Assembly: GCF_004217185.1 (NCBI RefSeq)
Contig: NZ_SHKL01000001.1
Coordinates: forward strand, 2,316,001 to 2,380,000
From: Pseudonocardia sediminis
Lineage (GTDB): Bacteria > Actinomycetota > Actinomycetes > Mycobacteriales > Pseudonocardiaceae
Direction of reading: 5' to 3'
Length of the DNA stretch: 64,000 bases
Part shown: piece by piece, positions 1 through 7,748 of the stretch
How positions within the stretch are numbered: position 1 is the first letter of the stretch
Layout of the letters: each line of letters begins with the position of its first letter
Notes under the pieces: model-generated
The model's input: only the letters and a program-made list of their open reading frames with translations
The model's database searches: none
Told to the model about the DNA's origin: nothing
Translations under genes and position numbers: made by a program

Positions 1-117
1 CGCCCGGGCGGCGAACCGGTGCAGCTCCGCGCCGTGCGCCCGGTAGGCCGCTTCCAGATCGGACTCCCGGCGCAGGTCGGTCCGCCCGTCGAGCACGGTC
101 GGAGAACGTTCGTCCAA
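1..117 (-). CDS. ECF-type RNA polymerase sigma factor, N-terminal fragment (runs off the window)
   Basis: Reading the minus strand from a TTG at 115-117 gives 39 open codons to the window edge. The peptide contains ESDLEAAYRAHGAELHRFA, which resembles the first helix of sigma-70 region 2 in extracytoplasmic-function sigma factors. A GGGGGAG ribosome binding site lies six bases before the TTG. Only the first helix is visible, so the subgroup and target genes cannot be told. The 174 bases between this start and the next gene (118-291) hold no gene that I can support and probably contain its promoter. Confidence 0.6.
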   Translation of the reverse strand, partial: MDERSPTVLDGRTDLRRESDLEAAYRAHGAELHRFAARA

Positions 118-291
118 CCCGGTCTCCCCCTTCGTCCCGGCCGTTCCCGTGCGGGAGTGGCCGGGCGCGTGAACGGTGCATCGCCGTGGTGCTGTCCGGA
201 GCGTTGCGGTGACCATCCACTATGCCTACGTCGGGCGGGGCGGCGCCGTTCAGGACGGCACGATCTTTCTCCCGGGTGACGCCCGGGGCCG

Positions 292-1131
292 TCAGACGCG
301 CAGTGCCGCCCGGGCGGCCGCGACGGCCTGACCGGCGTAGCCGCCGCCGAACAGCACCGTGTGCACGAGCAGCGGGAACAGCTGGTGCAACGGGATCCGC
401 GCCTCCCAGCCGTCCGCGAGCGGCGAGGTCTCCCGGTACCCGTCGCGCACGGCGTCGAGGTGGGGGAGGCCGAACAGGTCGAGCATGGCGAGATCGGTCT
501 CACGGTGCCCGCCGTGCGCGGCCGGGTCGATCAGCCAGGCGTAGTGCGGGCCCCACAGGACGTTGCCCGACCACAGGTCCCCGTGCAGGCGCGCCGGCGG
601 CTCGGGCGGGCCGGCCAGCTCCGGCAGACGGGCGAAGACCTGCTCGAACACCGTCGTGTCGTCGAGGTCGCCGGCGTCGCGGGCGGCGCGGACGTAGGGC
701 TCGACCCGGTGTTCGGCGTACCACTGCGGCCAGCTCGCCGCGTCCGCGCCGTTGCGCATCCGGGTGTGCCCGATCCAGGCGAGCTCCGGTCCGCCGGGCG
801 GTGCGGCACCGAACCCGTCCGCGCCGGTGTCGTGCAGGACGGCCAGGCGCCGGCCCAGCTCGGCGGCGTGCTCCCGCGTCGGACGACCGGTCTCGACCAG
901 CGTCGTGACCAGCCACTCGTCGTCGGCGCCGAGCACGTCGGGCACCGGCGGACCGCCCGGGACGGCGATCCAGGCCAGCCCGGCCGCCTCGGCCGCGACC
1001 GACCCGGGGTCGGACGCGCCGTTCTTGAGGACCGCGACCCGCCCGTCGTCGAGCTCGAAGCGGGACGCGCCCCGCTCGCGCCGCACCCGGGCCCCGGTGA
1101 GGCGCTCGACGACCTGGGCGGGACGGCTCAC
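292..1131 (-). CDS. Fructosamine kinase family protein (FN3K/ribulosamine kinase type)
   Basis: A 279-residue protein of the fructosamine-3-kinase family, which phosphorylates sugar amines on glycated proteins or small amines in the cytosol. The N-terminal lobe carries the glycine/lysine region (DDGRVAVLKNG). The C-terminal lobe has the phosphotransferase catalytic loop HGDLWSGNVLW and the metal-binding IDPA motif, in the right order and spacing. The GTG start at 1129-1131 overlaps the stop codon of the upstream phosphatase gene by four bases (GTGA), so the two are translationally coupled. A longer reading to 1305 only runs through the phosphatase gene in another frame and was rejected. Bacterial members often prefer ribulosamines or erythrulosamines, which cannot be told from sequence. 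Confidence 0.85.
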   Translation of the reverse strand: MSRPAQVVERLTGARVRRERGASRFELDDGRVAVLKNGASDPGSVAAEAAGLAWIAVPGGPPVPDVLGADDEWLVTTLVETGRPTREHAAELGRRLAVLHDTGADGFGAAPPGGPELAWIGHTRMRNGADAASWPQWYAEHRVEPYVRAARDAGDLDDTTVFEQVFARLPELAGPPEPPARLHGDLWSGNVLWGPHYAWLIDPAAHGGHRETDLAMLDLFGLPHLDAVRDGYRETSPLADGWEARIPLHQLFPLLVHTVLFGGGYAGQAVAAARAALRV

Positions 1132-1592
1132 GCGTTGCGCTTGACGTGCTCGACCAGGCCGGGCATCGCGGCCCGGATCATGTCCAGGACCTCGGAGAAC
1201 CCGTCCGGGCCGCCGTAGTACGGATCCGGCACCTCGGCGCCGCTGCCGGCGCCCGGGTCGAACGAGCGGAGCAGGCGCACCCGCTCCGGCTCCGGTGCCG
1301 AGCACTGCAGCGACCGCAGGTGCCCCTCGTCCAGGGCGACGAGCAGGTCCGCCGACAGGATCTCGGAGTCGACCTGGCGGGCGGAGTGGGCGGTGTCGAA
1401 CCCGTGCTCGGCCAGGATCTGCGCCGAGCGCTCGTCCATCGGCGAGCCGACGTGCCAGTTCCCGGTCCCGGCGCTGGTCACGCGCACGCGGTCGGAGAGT
1501 CCGAGTGCCTCCACCTCGGCGGCCAGCACCTTCTCCGCGATCGGGGACCGACAGATGTTGCCACTACAGACGAAGGAGACATGCACGTCCAT
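1128..1592 (-). CDS. Low-molecular-weight protein-tyrosine-phosphatase family protein
   Basis: A 154-residue cysteine phosphatase with the P-loop CSGNICRS near the N-terminus (nucleophile Cys9, Arg15 of C-x5-R) and the general-acid loop DPYYGG near the C-terminus. Length is typical of the family. The start ATG at 1590-1592 places the P-loop eight residues in, as in PtpA-like proteins; in-frame extension upstream lacks family similarity. It is the first gene of a two-gene unit with the fructosamine kinase. Family members paired with FN3K homologues have been reported to hydrolyse ribulosamine-5-phosphates, so a role in protein deglycation is as likely as tyrosine signalling. Confidence 0.88.
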   Translation of the reverse strand: MDVHVSFVCSGNICRSPIAEKVLAAEVEALGLSDRVRVTSAGTGNWHVGSPMDERSAQILAEHGFDTAHSARQVDSEILSADLLVALDEGHLRSLQCSAPEPERVRLLRSFDPGAGSGAEVPDPYYGGPDGFSEVLDMIRAAMPGLVEHVKRNA

Positions 1593-1668
1593 ACCGTATG
1601 CGGGCTGTGCGGCCGGGTGCCGCACGGTCCGCCGTGACGGCCCGGTCGTGGCCGGTTCCGCCCGGTCG

Positions 1669-1674
1669 TAGGGT
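1669..1674 (+). promoter_or_regulatory. -10 element TAGGGT of the cobC-like gene; probable leaderless transcript
   Basis: TAGGGT ends six bases before the ATG at 1681, so transcription would begin at or next to the start codon. There is no ribosome binding site before that ATG. A -35 hexamer is not clear. Confidence 0.45.
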
Positions 1675-1680
1675 GGTGCG

Positions 1681-2772
1681 ATGGCGTTCGGACCTCCGTC
1701 CGGCGGAACGGCAGGACCGCCCGGGCACGACCTGCACCACCACGGCGACGTCGACGCGGCCGAGGGGCTGGTCGACTTCGCGGTCAACGTGCAGGGTGAC
1801 GGTCCGCCGCGGTGGCTGCGCGACCGGCTCGCCGCGACCCTCGACGACCTCGGCCGCTACCCCGGGGCCGCGCACGACGCGCAGGCCAGGGCCGCCGCCG
1901 GGGCCCGGCACGGACGCCCGCCGGAGCAGGTCCTGACCCTGGCCGGAAGCGCCGAGGGCTTCGCGCTGCTGCCGTGGCTGGCCCCGCGCCGCGCCGTCGT
2001 CGTGCACCCGGGGTTCACCGAGCCCGAGGCCGCGCTGCGCGACGCCGGGATCGACGTCACCCGGGTGCTCACCGACGCCCGGGAGGGCCACGCGCTCGAT
2101 CCGGCCGCCGTCCCGGCCGAGGCCGACCTGGTCGTCGTCGGGAACCCGACGAACCCGACCGGGGTGCTGCACCCCGCCGAGACGATCCGGTCGCTGGCCC
2201 GGCCCGGTCGCGTCCTGCTGGTCGACGAGGCCTTCGCCGACGCCGTCCCCGGGGAGCCGGAGTCGGTCGCGGGCGACGCGTCGCTGCCGGGGCTGCTCGT
2301 GTTCCGCTCGCTGACCAAGACCTGGGCCCTGGCCGGGCTGCGCGCCGGCTACGCCCTCGGCGACCCGGTCCTGCTCGCCCGTCTCGCCGCGCCGCGCCCG
2401 CACTGGCCGGTCTCGACGCTCGCGCTGGAGGCGATCGTGGCGTGTTGTGAGCCGGCGGCGCTGTCCGCGGCCGACCAGCGCGCCCGCGAGCTGGCCGGGC
2501 ACCGCGTCGAGCAGGCCGCCGCGCTGGCCGGGATCGAGGGCATCGAGGTGCTGCCCGGGTCGGCGCCCTACCTGCTGCTGCACCTGCCCGACGGCCGGGG
2601 CGAGGCCGTCCGGGCCCGCCTGCGCGCCGAGGGCATCGCGGTGCGCCGCTGCGACACGTTCCCCGGTCTGGGGCCCGATCACCTGCGGGTGGCGGTCCGC
2701 CCGCCGCGCACGGCCCGCGTCCTCGTCGAGGCCCTCGACACCGCGTTGCGGGATCTGGCGGTGGCCGCGTGA
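1681..2772 (+). CDS. CobC-like PLP-dependent aminotransferase/threonine-phosphate decarboxylase family
   Basis: A 363-residue fold-type I pyridoxal-phosphate enzyme. Visible motifs are [10 protein letters not shown] (substrate/PLP loop), LLVDEAFAD (PLP-pyridine Asp) and [15 protein letters not shown] with the Schiff-base lysine at about K213. It resembles actinobacterial Rv2231c/CobC-like proteins, placed between histidinol-phosphate aminotransferase and L-threonine-O-3-phosphate decarboxylase of cobalamin synthesis. Gene order with Nif3, a C4 zinc ribbon and RNase H-phosphatase downstream matches the mycobacterial neighbourhood. No other cobalamin genes are in the window, so the reaction is not certain. 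Confidence 0.82.
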   Translation: MAFGPPSGGTAGPPGHDLHHHGDVDAAEGLVDFAVNVQGDGPPRWLRDRLAATLDDLGRYPGAAHDAQARAAAGARHGRPPEQVLTLAGSAEGFALLPWLAPRRAVVVHPGFTEPEAALRDAGIDVTRVLTDAREGHALDPAAVPAEADLVVVGNPTNPTGVLHPAETIRSLARPGRVLLVDEAFADAVPGEPESVAGDASLPGLLVFRSLTKTWALAGLRAGYALGDPVLLARLAAPRPHWPVSTLALEAIVACCEPAALSAADQRARELAGHRVEQAAALAGIEGIEVLPGSAPYLLLHLPDGRGEAVRARLRAEGIAVRRCDTFPGLGPDHLRVAVRPPRTARVLVEALDTALRDLAVAA

Positions 2773-2806
2773 GCGCCGACGTACTCCCTCCCGCGGAGGC
2801 GCAGTC

Positions 2807-4009
2807 ATGACCGCCCGGCTCCGCGACGTCGTCGAGGCGCTGGAGGCGGCGTACCCGCCCGGGCTCGCGCACGACTGGGACGCCGTCGGGCTGGTCTGCG
2901 GCGACCCCGACGACAAGGTCTCCCGGGTGCTCTTCGCCGTCGACCCCGTCGTCGAGACGGTCGAGGAGACGCTGACGGGGGAGTCCCAGCTGCTCGTCAC
3001 CCACCACCCGCTGCTGCTGCGCGGGGTGCACGGGGTCGGCGCGGACACCCCCAAGGGCACGCTCCTGCACCGCCTGATCCGCGGTGGCGCGGGCCTGTTC
3101 ACCGCGCACACCAACGCCGACTCGGCCGACCCCGGCGTGTCCGACGCCCTCGCCGCGGCGATCGGGGTGAGGGTCGACGGGCCGTTGCAGCCCGCTCCGG
3201 CCCCGCCGCTGGACAAGATCGTCACGTTCGTGCCGGTGGGGCCCGCGATCAGCGCGGTGCACGCGGCGCTGTCGGCGGCCGGTGCCGGGCAGGTCGGCGA
3301 CTACAGCCACTGCTCGTTCGCCACCGCCGGGACCGGGCAGTTCCTGCCGCACCCCGGCGCGAACCCGGCGATCGGCGAGGTCGGGAAGCTGGAACGGGTC
3401 GCCGAGACGCGGATCGAGATGGTGCTCCCGCGCGCCAGGCGGCGCGCCGTCGTCGAGGCGCTGCGGGCCGCGCACCCCTACGAGGAGCCCGCGTTCGACG
3501 TCCTGGAGATGGCCGAGCTGCCCTCGGCGTGCGGCCTCGGTCGGGTCGGCGAGCTGGAGCACCCGGAGTCGTTCGCGGCGTTCACCGAGCGGGTCGCGGC
3601 CGGGCTGCCGGCCACCGTCTGGGGCGTGCGCGGCGCGGGCGACCCGGACCGGGAGATCCGCCGGGTCGCGGTCTGCGGTGGAGCGGGCGACTCCGCGATG
3701 GACTCCGCGATCGCCGCCGGTGTGGACGCCTACGTCACCGCCGACCTGCGCCACCACCCGGCCTCGGAGCACGTGCTGGCCGGGACCGGCCCGGGCACGA
3801 CGACGCCGGCGCTGGTCGACGTCGCGCACTGGGCCTCGGAGTGGCCGTGGTGCGCGCAGGCCGCGGATGTCGTCGCAGGAGCACTCGGCGGTAGCGTCGA
3901 GGTCCGCGTCTCCCGGATCCGCACCGACCCGTGGACGACCGCCGCGCACCCTTCCGCCCCCACCGCCCCCACTGCGACGACGACCGCGGCCTCCCCGCCG
4001 CACGACTGA
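2807..4009 (+). CDS. Nif3-like dinuclear metal center hexameric protein (YbgI/NIF3 family)
   Basis: A 400-residue protein of the NIF3/GTP cyclohydrolase 1 type 2 family. The N-terminal half has VTHHPLLL and [19 protein letters not shown], which supply metal-ligand histidines and Asp. An internal PII/CutA-like insert (KIVTFVPVG through [10 protein letters not shown], residues about 135-230) is typical of the longer bacterial form. The C-terminal half carries [10 protein letters not shown] and [14 protein letters not shown]. The final 20 residues are a Pro/Thr/Ala-rich tail. I chose the ATG at 2807; extending further upstream only overlaps the cobC-like gene in another frame. Cellular function of the family remains poorly defined. 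Confidence 0.88.
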   Translation: MTARLRDVVEALEAAYPPGLAHDWDAVGLVCGDPDDKVSRVLFAVDPVVETVEETLTGESQLLVTHHPLLLRGVHGVGADTPKGTLLHRLIRGGAGLFTAHTNADSADPGVSDALAAAIGVRVDGPLQPAPAPPLDKIVTFVPVGPAISAVHAALSAAGAGQVGDYSHCSFATAGTGQFLPHPGANPAIGEVGKLERVAETRIEMVLPRARRRAVVEALRAAHPYEEPAFDVLEMAELPSACGLGRVGELEHPESFAAFTERVAAGLPATVWGVRGAGDPDREIRRVAVCGGAGDSAMDSAIAAGVDAYVTADLRHHPASEHVLAGTGPGTTTPALVDVAHWASEWPWCAQAADVVAGALGGSVEVRVSRIRTDPWTTAAHPSAPTAPTATTTAASPPHD

Positions 4010-4031
4010 CGAGAACGAGGCAGACCCGATC

Positions 4032-4058
4032 ATGAAGACGAAGGTGGCGATCCTGTGA
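4032..4058 (+). other. Micro-ORF MKTKVAIL overlapping the start of the zinc-ribbon gene
   Basis: ATG at 4032 opens an eight-codon frame whose TGA overlaps the GTG start of the next gene as GTGA. A purine-rich GAACGAGG lies some 14 bases upstream of its ATG. It could deliver terminating ribosomes to the downstream GTG, which has no good ribosome binding site of its own. There is no evidence that the peptide itself has a role. Confidence 0.3.
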
Positions 4059-4792
4059 AGGCCGACGTCGCAGCGCAGACCCGGCTGCTGGAGCTGGCCG
4101 GGGTCGACGCCGAGATCGGGCGCCTGGACCACCAGCGGCGCACCCTGCCCGAGCACGCTGAGCTGGCCGAGGCCGAGAAGAGCGTGCAGTCCGCGAAGGA
4201 CGCCGTCGTGAAGGCCGAGACACAGGCCGGTGACCTCGACCGCGACATCCGCCGGATCGAGCGCGACGTCGAGGGTGTGCGCGCCCGCACCGAGAAGGAC
4301 CAGGCGCTGCTCGCCGGGTCCGGGATCGGCGCCAGGCAGGCCAGTGAGCTGCAGCACGAGCTCGACACCCTCGCCCGCCGTCAGGGCGTCCTGGAGGACG
4401 AGCAGCTCGACATCATGGAGCAGCGCGAGGCGGTCGGCATGGACCTGCAGCACGCCCAGCGCACCCTGGACGAGGCCGAGGGGGCCGTCGCCGCCGTCAC
4501 CGAGCGCCGCGACACCGCCGTCGCCGACCTCGACGCCGCCCGTGCCGGGCGCGACCGGGCCCGCGAGGGCCTGCTGCCGATGGTGCCCGAGGACCTGCTG
4601 GCCGACTACCAGCGCCGCCGCGAGGGCGGCAAGGTCGGCGCCGGCCTGCTGCGCGAGGCCCGCTGCGGGGCGTGCCGTCTCGAGCTGGACCGCACGTTCC
4701 TGTCCCAGGTCCGCGGCAAGCCCGCCGACGAGGTCGTGCACTGCGAGGAGTGCGGCGCGATCCTGGTGCGCACCAAGGAGTCGGGCCTGTGA
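4055..4792 (+). CDS. C4-type zinc ribbon domain protein with long coiled coil
   Basis: A 245-residue protein. Residues about 1-190 are charged heptad-rich helix (Glu/Lys/Arg/Ala/Leu), predicted to form an antiparallel coiled coil. The C-terminus carries two CxxC pairs, CGAC near residue 206 and CEEC near residue 231, forming the zinc ribbon of the family typified by Rv2229c and structurally known coiled-coil plus Zn-ribbon proteins. GTG start at 4055, overlapping the micro-ORF above. It lies between Nif3 and RNase H, a conserved actinobacterial arrangement; a nucleic-acid-related role has been proposed for the family but is not established. Confidence 0.85.
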   Translation: MKADVAAQTRLLELAGVDAEIGRLDHQRRTLPEHAELAEAEKSVQSAKDAVVKAETQAGDLDRDIRRIERDVEGVRARTEKDQALLAGSGIGARQASELQHELDTLARRQGVLEDEQLDIMEQREAVGMDLQHAQRTLDEAEGAVAAVTERRDTAVADLDAARAGRDRAREGLLPMVPEDLLADYQRRREGGKVGAGLLREARCGACRLELDRTFLSQVRGKPADEVVHCEECGAILVRTKESGL

Positions 4793-4802
4793 GGATGGCA
4801 CT

Positions 4803-6014
4803 GTGAAGCTGGTCATCGAGGCGGACGGCGGCTCGCGCGGCAACCCCGGTCCGGCCGGGTACGGCGCGGTGGTGCTCGACGCCGACGGGGAGACCGTCCT
4901 GGCCGAGGTCTTCGACGGGCTGGGTCGGGCCACGAACAACGTCGCCGAGTACAACGGACTGATCGCCGGGCTGTCCGCGGCGCTCGAGCTGGGTGCGACC
5001 GAGGTCGACGTCCGGATGGACTCCAAGCTCGTCGTCGAGCAGATGTGCGGGCGCTGGAAGGTCAAGCACCCGGCGATGCAGCCGCTCGCCGAGCGTGCCC
5101 GTGACCTGGCCTCGGACTTCGACCGCGTCGACTACGAATGGATCCCGCGGGCGCGCAACTCCCGTGCCGACGCGCTGGCGAACAAGGCGATGGACGGCGG
5201 GTCGAGCCCGACCGTGGCCTCGGCTCCACTGGGCGGCGCCTCCGAGCGCGCCGACCCGACGGGGGCCACGACCGAGGCGATCTCGCGCGCCGACGTCGTC
5301 GAGGCGGTGGCCGGGCCCGCGGTCGCGCCCACCACGGCGTCGGCCGACGTCGCGGCGACGGCGTGGACCGGCCAGGTCGGCGTGCCGACCCGGCTGATCC
5401 TGCTGCGCCACGGCCAGACCGAGCTCTCGGTGCACCGGCGCTACTCCGGGCACGGCGACCCCGAGCTGACCGAGCTGGGCCAGGCCCAGGCCGCCGCGGC
5501 CGCCCGCGCGCTGGCCGAGCGCTTCGCCGCCCAGGAGATCGAGATCGCGGCGATCCTGTCCTCGCCGCTGCGCCGGGCCCGCCAGACCGCGGCCGCGCTC
5601 GCGGAGACGACGTCGGCGGAGCTGGAGGTCCGGGACCGGCTGATCGAGACCGACTTCGGCGGCTGGGAGGGCCTCACGTTCTCCGAGGCGCGCGAGCGGG
5701 ATCCGGAGCTGCACGCGCGCTGGCTGAGCAGCTCCGACGTCGAGCCGCCCGGCGGGGAGAGCTTCACCGCGGTGGGGGAACGGGTGCTCGCGGAGAAGGA
5801 CGCGATCCTCACCGAGTTCCCCGGGCAGACCGTCGTTCTGGTCTCCCACGTGACCCCGATCAAGATGCTGCTGCGCGACGCGCTGGGTGCCGGGCCGTCC
5901 ATCCTCTACCGGCTGCACCTGGACCTGGCGTCGGTGAACGTGGCCGAGTTCTACCCGGATGGCGGAGCGTCGGTCCGGCTCGTCAACGACACGTCCTATC
6001 TCGCGGGTCTCTGA
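4803..6014 (+). CDS. Bifunctional RNase HI / histidine-phosphatase (alpha-ribazole phosphatase-like) fusion
   Basis: A 403-residue fusion. Residues 1-135 are RNase HI, with the acidic active site D8 (in DGGSRGNPG), E49 (NNVAEYNG), D73 (DSKLVVEQ) and D123 (RADALANKAMD). Residues 136-195 form a flexible Ala/Thr-rich linker. Residues 196-403 are a phosphoglycerate-mutase-type phosphatase with the RHG phosphohistidine motif at 202-204 and the second His in LVSHVTPIK. The mycobacterial homologue Rv2228c combines RNase H with CobC-type phosphatase activity, giving links to R-loop removal and cobalamin synthesis. GTG start at 4803, ten bases after the zinc-ribbon stop. Confidence 0.9.
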   Translation: MKLVIEADGGSRGNPGPAGYGAVVLDADGETVLAEVFDGLGRATNNVAEYNGLIAGLSAALELGATEVDVRMDSKLVVEQMCGRWKVKHPAMQPLAERARDLASDFDRVDYEWIPRARNSRADALANKAMDGGSSPTVASAPLGGASERADPTGATTEAISRADVVEAVAGPAVAPTTASADVAATAWTGQVGVPTRLILLRHGQTELSVHRRYSGHGDPELTELGQAQAAAAARALAERFAAQEIEIAAILSSPLRRARQTAAALAETTSAELEVRDRLIETDFGGWEGLTFSEARERDPELHARWLSSSDVEPPGGESFTAVGERVLAEKDAILTEFPGQTVVLVSHVTPIKMLLRDALGAGPSILYRLHLDLASVNVAEFYPDGGASVRLVNDTSYLAGL

Positions 6015-6030
6015 ATCGATCTTCTATTAC

Positions 6031-6059
6031 CCGTCCGGGGTCGGTGTGACTCCGGACGG
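6031..6059 (+). terminator. Hairpin downstream of the RNase H-phosphatase gene
   Basis: CCGTCCGG at 6031-6038 is complementary to CCGGACGG at 6052-6059 with a 13-base loop. It starts 17 bases after the stop codon. No T-run follows, as is usual for high-GC actinobacterial terminators. Confidence 0.4.
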
Positions 6060-6183
6060 TGGACGACCCTTGTCCGTCCGTCCCCGCACGGGCGATGATT
6101 CTCGTGCACCGTCCGGAGGGTTCCGGTCACGGAGCGTTGAGATCGGGCACAGCCGGGCGTTCGCGGGGAGCGGTGGGACAACG

Positions 6184-6357
6184 ATGTCGATCGAGCACAT
6201 CCATGACTACGGATACGACATGGCGCACGAGATGAAGACCATCGCGAGGATGCCGCAGCAGCGCCGCGGCACGTCCCGTCCGGTCATCCGGGGCCTGGCC
6301 AAGCGCGACCTGGACCCCGACACCGACTTCGGCCACGACCAGGCCCACGAGCTGTAA
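6184..6357 (+). CDS. Small unknown protein with duplicated D-x-G-x-D-x-A-H-E motif
   Basis: A 57-residue ORF, ATG at 6184, with GGGGAGC upstream. I do not recognise the family. The most striking feature is an internal repeat: residues 8-17 are DYGYDMAHEM and residues 48-57 are DFGHDQAHEL, matching D-[YF]-G-[YH]-D-x-A-H-E-[ML] at both ends of the protein. The middle is basic (RR, KR) with a PQQRRG stretch. The paired His/Asp/Glu residues would suit metal binding or a dimeric motif-binding role. It stands alone, preceded by a hairpin and followed within 19 bases by a perfect 21-bp terminator hairpin, which supports a discrete transcription unit. Confidence 0.6.
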   Translation: MSIEHIHDYGYDMAHEMKTIARMPQQRRGTSRPVIRGLAKRDLDPDTDFGHDQAHEL

Positions 6358-6375
6358 CCCCCTCACCCTTCCCAG

Positions 6376-6420
6376 CGAGCGGCACGGTCGTCGGAACCTT
6401 TCCGACGACCGTGCCGCTCG
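6376..6420. terminator. Perfect 21-bp inverted repeat, bidirectional terminator between convergent genes
   Basis: The arm 6376-6396 (CGAGCGGCACGGTCGTCGGA then A) is exactly complementary to 6400-6420, with a 3-base loop (CCT). It separates the small plus-strand gene from the convergent transporter gene that ends at 6438, so it can serve both strands. Confidence 0.85.
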
Positions 6421-6437
6421 TTCGTGTCCCGGTGCTC

Positions 6438-7748
6438 TCAGGACACCCCGGTCAGGGTGACGACGGCCCAGAGCGCGACCGTCGCGGCGGCCAGGCCGAG
6501 CGGGACCGTCAGGGCTCCGAGGGCGAGGAACGTCCCGAGCCGGGGTGGTTCCCCGCGGTCGCCGGCCACCCGTCGCCACAGCAGGGTGGCCAGTGACCCG
6601 GTGTAGGTCAGGTTCGGGCCGATGTTCACCCCGAGCAGCACCGCCAGCACGATCGCCGGGTGTGCCGTCGCGCCGACGGCGGTGAGCAGCACCAGCGTCG
6701 CGGGCAGGTTGTTCACCAGGTTCGCCAGCACCGCCGCGATCCCGGCCACCGCGAGCAGTCCGAGCAGCGACGGCGTCGAGGGCAGGAGGGCGGCCAGGCC
6801 GTCGGCGAGCCCGCGCGAGCTCACCGCCGCCACGACGACGCCCAGCGCCAGCACGAACAGGCAGAACGGCAGCGACAACGCCCGCACGATCCCGACCGGC
6901 CCGATCTCGCGGCGGACCATCACCCGCACCGCGAGCACCACCGCCCCGCCCGCCGCGACCCACGCCGGCTCCACCCCGATCGCCGACGACGCCCCGAACC
7001 CGACCAGCGTCAGCGCCAGGACGGCCAGCGCGAAGTCCGGCCGTGCGCGGATATCGTCGCCCTGGCAGTGATTTCCGCTCACGACCGGGTCGGACCCCGT
7101 GGTCGCCACCGCCCCGGGGCCGGGGCGGACGAGCGGGGAGGCGAGGTCGGTGGCGAAGAACCTCCGCATGACCACGTACTCGACCGCGATGACCACGAGC
7201 CACGGCGCCACCATCAGCCCGGCGAAGCCGAGGAACGTCAGCCCGGACGCGGAGAACGCGAGCAGGTTGGTCAGGTTCGACACCGGCAGCAGACCGGACG
7301 CGGAGTTCGACAGGTGCGCGCACGCGTAGCTGTGCGGCCGTGCCGGGAGTCGCAGACGGGCCGCGGTGAGCAAAACGACCGGCGTCAGCAGCACGACCGT
7401 CGCGTCCAGGCTGAGCACCGCGGTCGTGCCGGCGGCGGTGACGAACACCAGTCCGAGCAGCCGCTGAGAACTCCCGCGCGACGCCCCGGCCAGGCGCCCG
7501 CCGAGCCAGGAGAACACGCCCTCGACGTCGGCTAGGTGCCCGAGCAGGAGGATCGCGGCCAGGAACCCGACGGTCGGCCCGAGCTCGACGATCTCCCGCC
7601 ACGCGGCGGCGGGGGAGATCAACCCGGTGACGACGGCGATCGCGGCCGCGGGGACCGCCGTCACGGCCTCGGCGAGACCGAACGGGCGCAGCGTCGCCGC
7701 GAGGAGCACCACCACGAGCAGCCCCACGGCCGCCAGCAGGGGGATCAT
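6438..7748 (-). CDS. ArsB/NhaD/CitM-type (SLC13/IT superfamily) membrane transporter
   Basis: A 436-residue polytopic membrane protein with about 11 hydrophobic segments. The half-repeats carry the family signatures HLSNSASGLLPVSNLTN and LVNNLPATLVLL...GVNIGPNLTYTGSLATLLW, as in arsenite/citrate/Na-H antiporter permeases, so an anion or cation efflux role is likely; the substrate cannot be told. ATG at 7746-7748 overlaps the upstream TauE/SafE gene stop by four bases. A large loop after helix six (residues about 210-240) contains residues encoded by a copy of the dispersed 40-nt palindrome described below. Otherwise the gene looks intact. Confidence 0.8.
   Translation of the reverse strand: MIPLLAAVGLLVVVLLAATLRPFGLAEAVTAVPAAAIAVVTGLISPAAAWREIVELGPTVGFLAAILLLGHLADVEGVFSWLGGRLAGASRGSSQRLLGLVFVTAAGTTAVLSLDATVVLLTPVVLLTAARLRLPARPHSYACAHLSNSASGLLPVSNLTNLLAFSASGLTFLGFAGLMVAPWLVVIAVEYVVMRRFFATDLASPLVRPGPGAVATTGSDPVVSGNHCQGDDIRARPDFALAVLALTLVGFGASSAIGVEPAWVAAGGAVVLAVRVMVRREIGPVGIVRALSLPFCLFVLALGVVVAAVSSRGLADGLAALLPSTPSLLGLLAVAGIAAVLANLVNNLPATLVLLTAVGATAHPAIVLAVLLGVNIGPNLTYTGSLATLLWRRVAGDRGEPPRLGTFLALGALTVPLGLAAATVALWAVVTLTGVS
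7043..7082 (+). repeat. Dispersed palindromic repeat, copy 1 (inside the transporter gene)
   Basis: A 40-base element that begins GTGCGCGGATATCG and ends GTGATTTCCGCTCAC. It matches copies at 16744 and, inverted, at 58168, apart from a few changes in the right arm. Here it lies in frame within coding sequence and encodes residues about 223-236 of the transporter (SGNHCQGDDIRAR), in a predicted cytoplasmic loop. Confidence 0.8.

Noticed and set aside
2069-5065. A 998-codon open frame on the minus strand
   Set aside because: It is antisense to cobC-like, Nif3 and zinc-ribbon genes, has no recognisable domain, and has the low-complexity Arg/Gly/Pro composition expected of the opposite strand of high-GC coding DNA.
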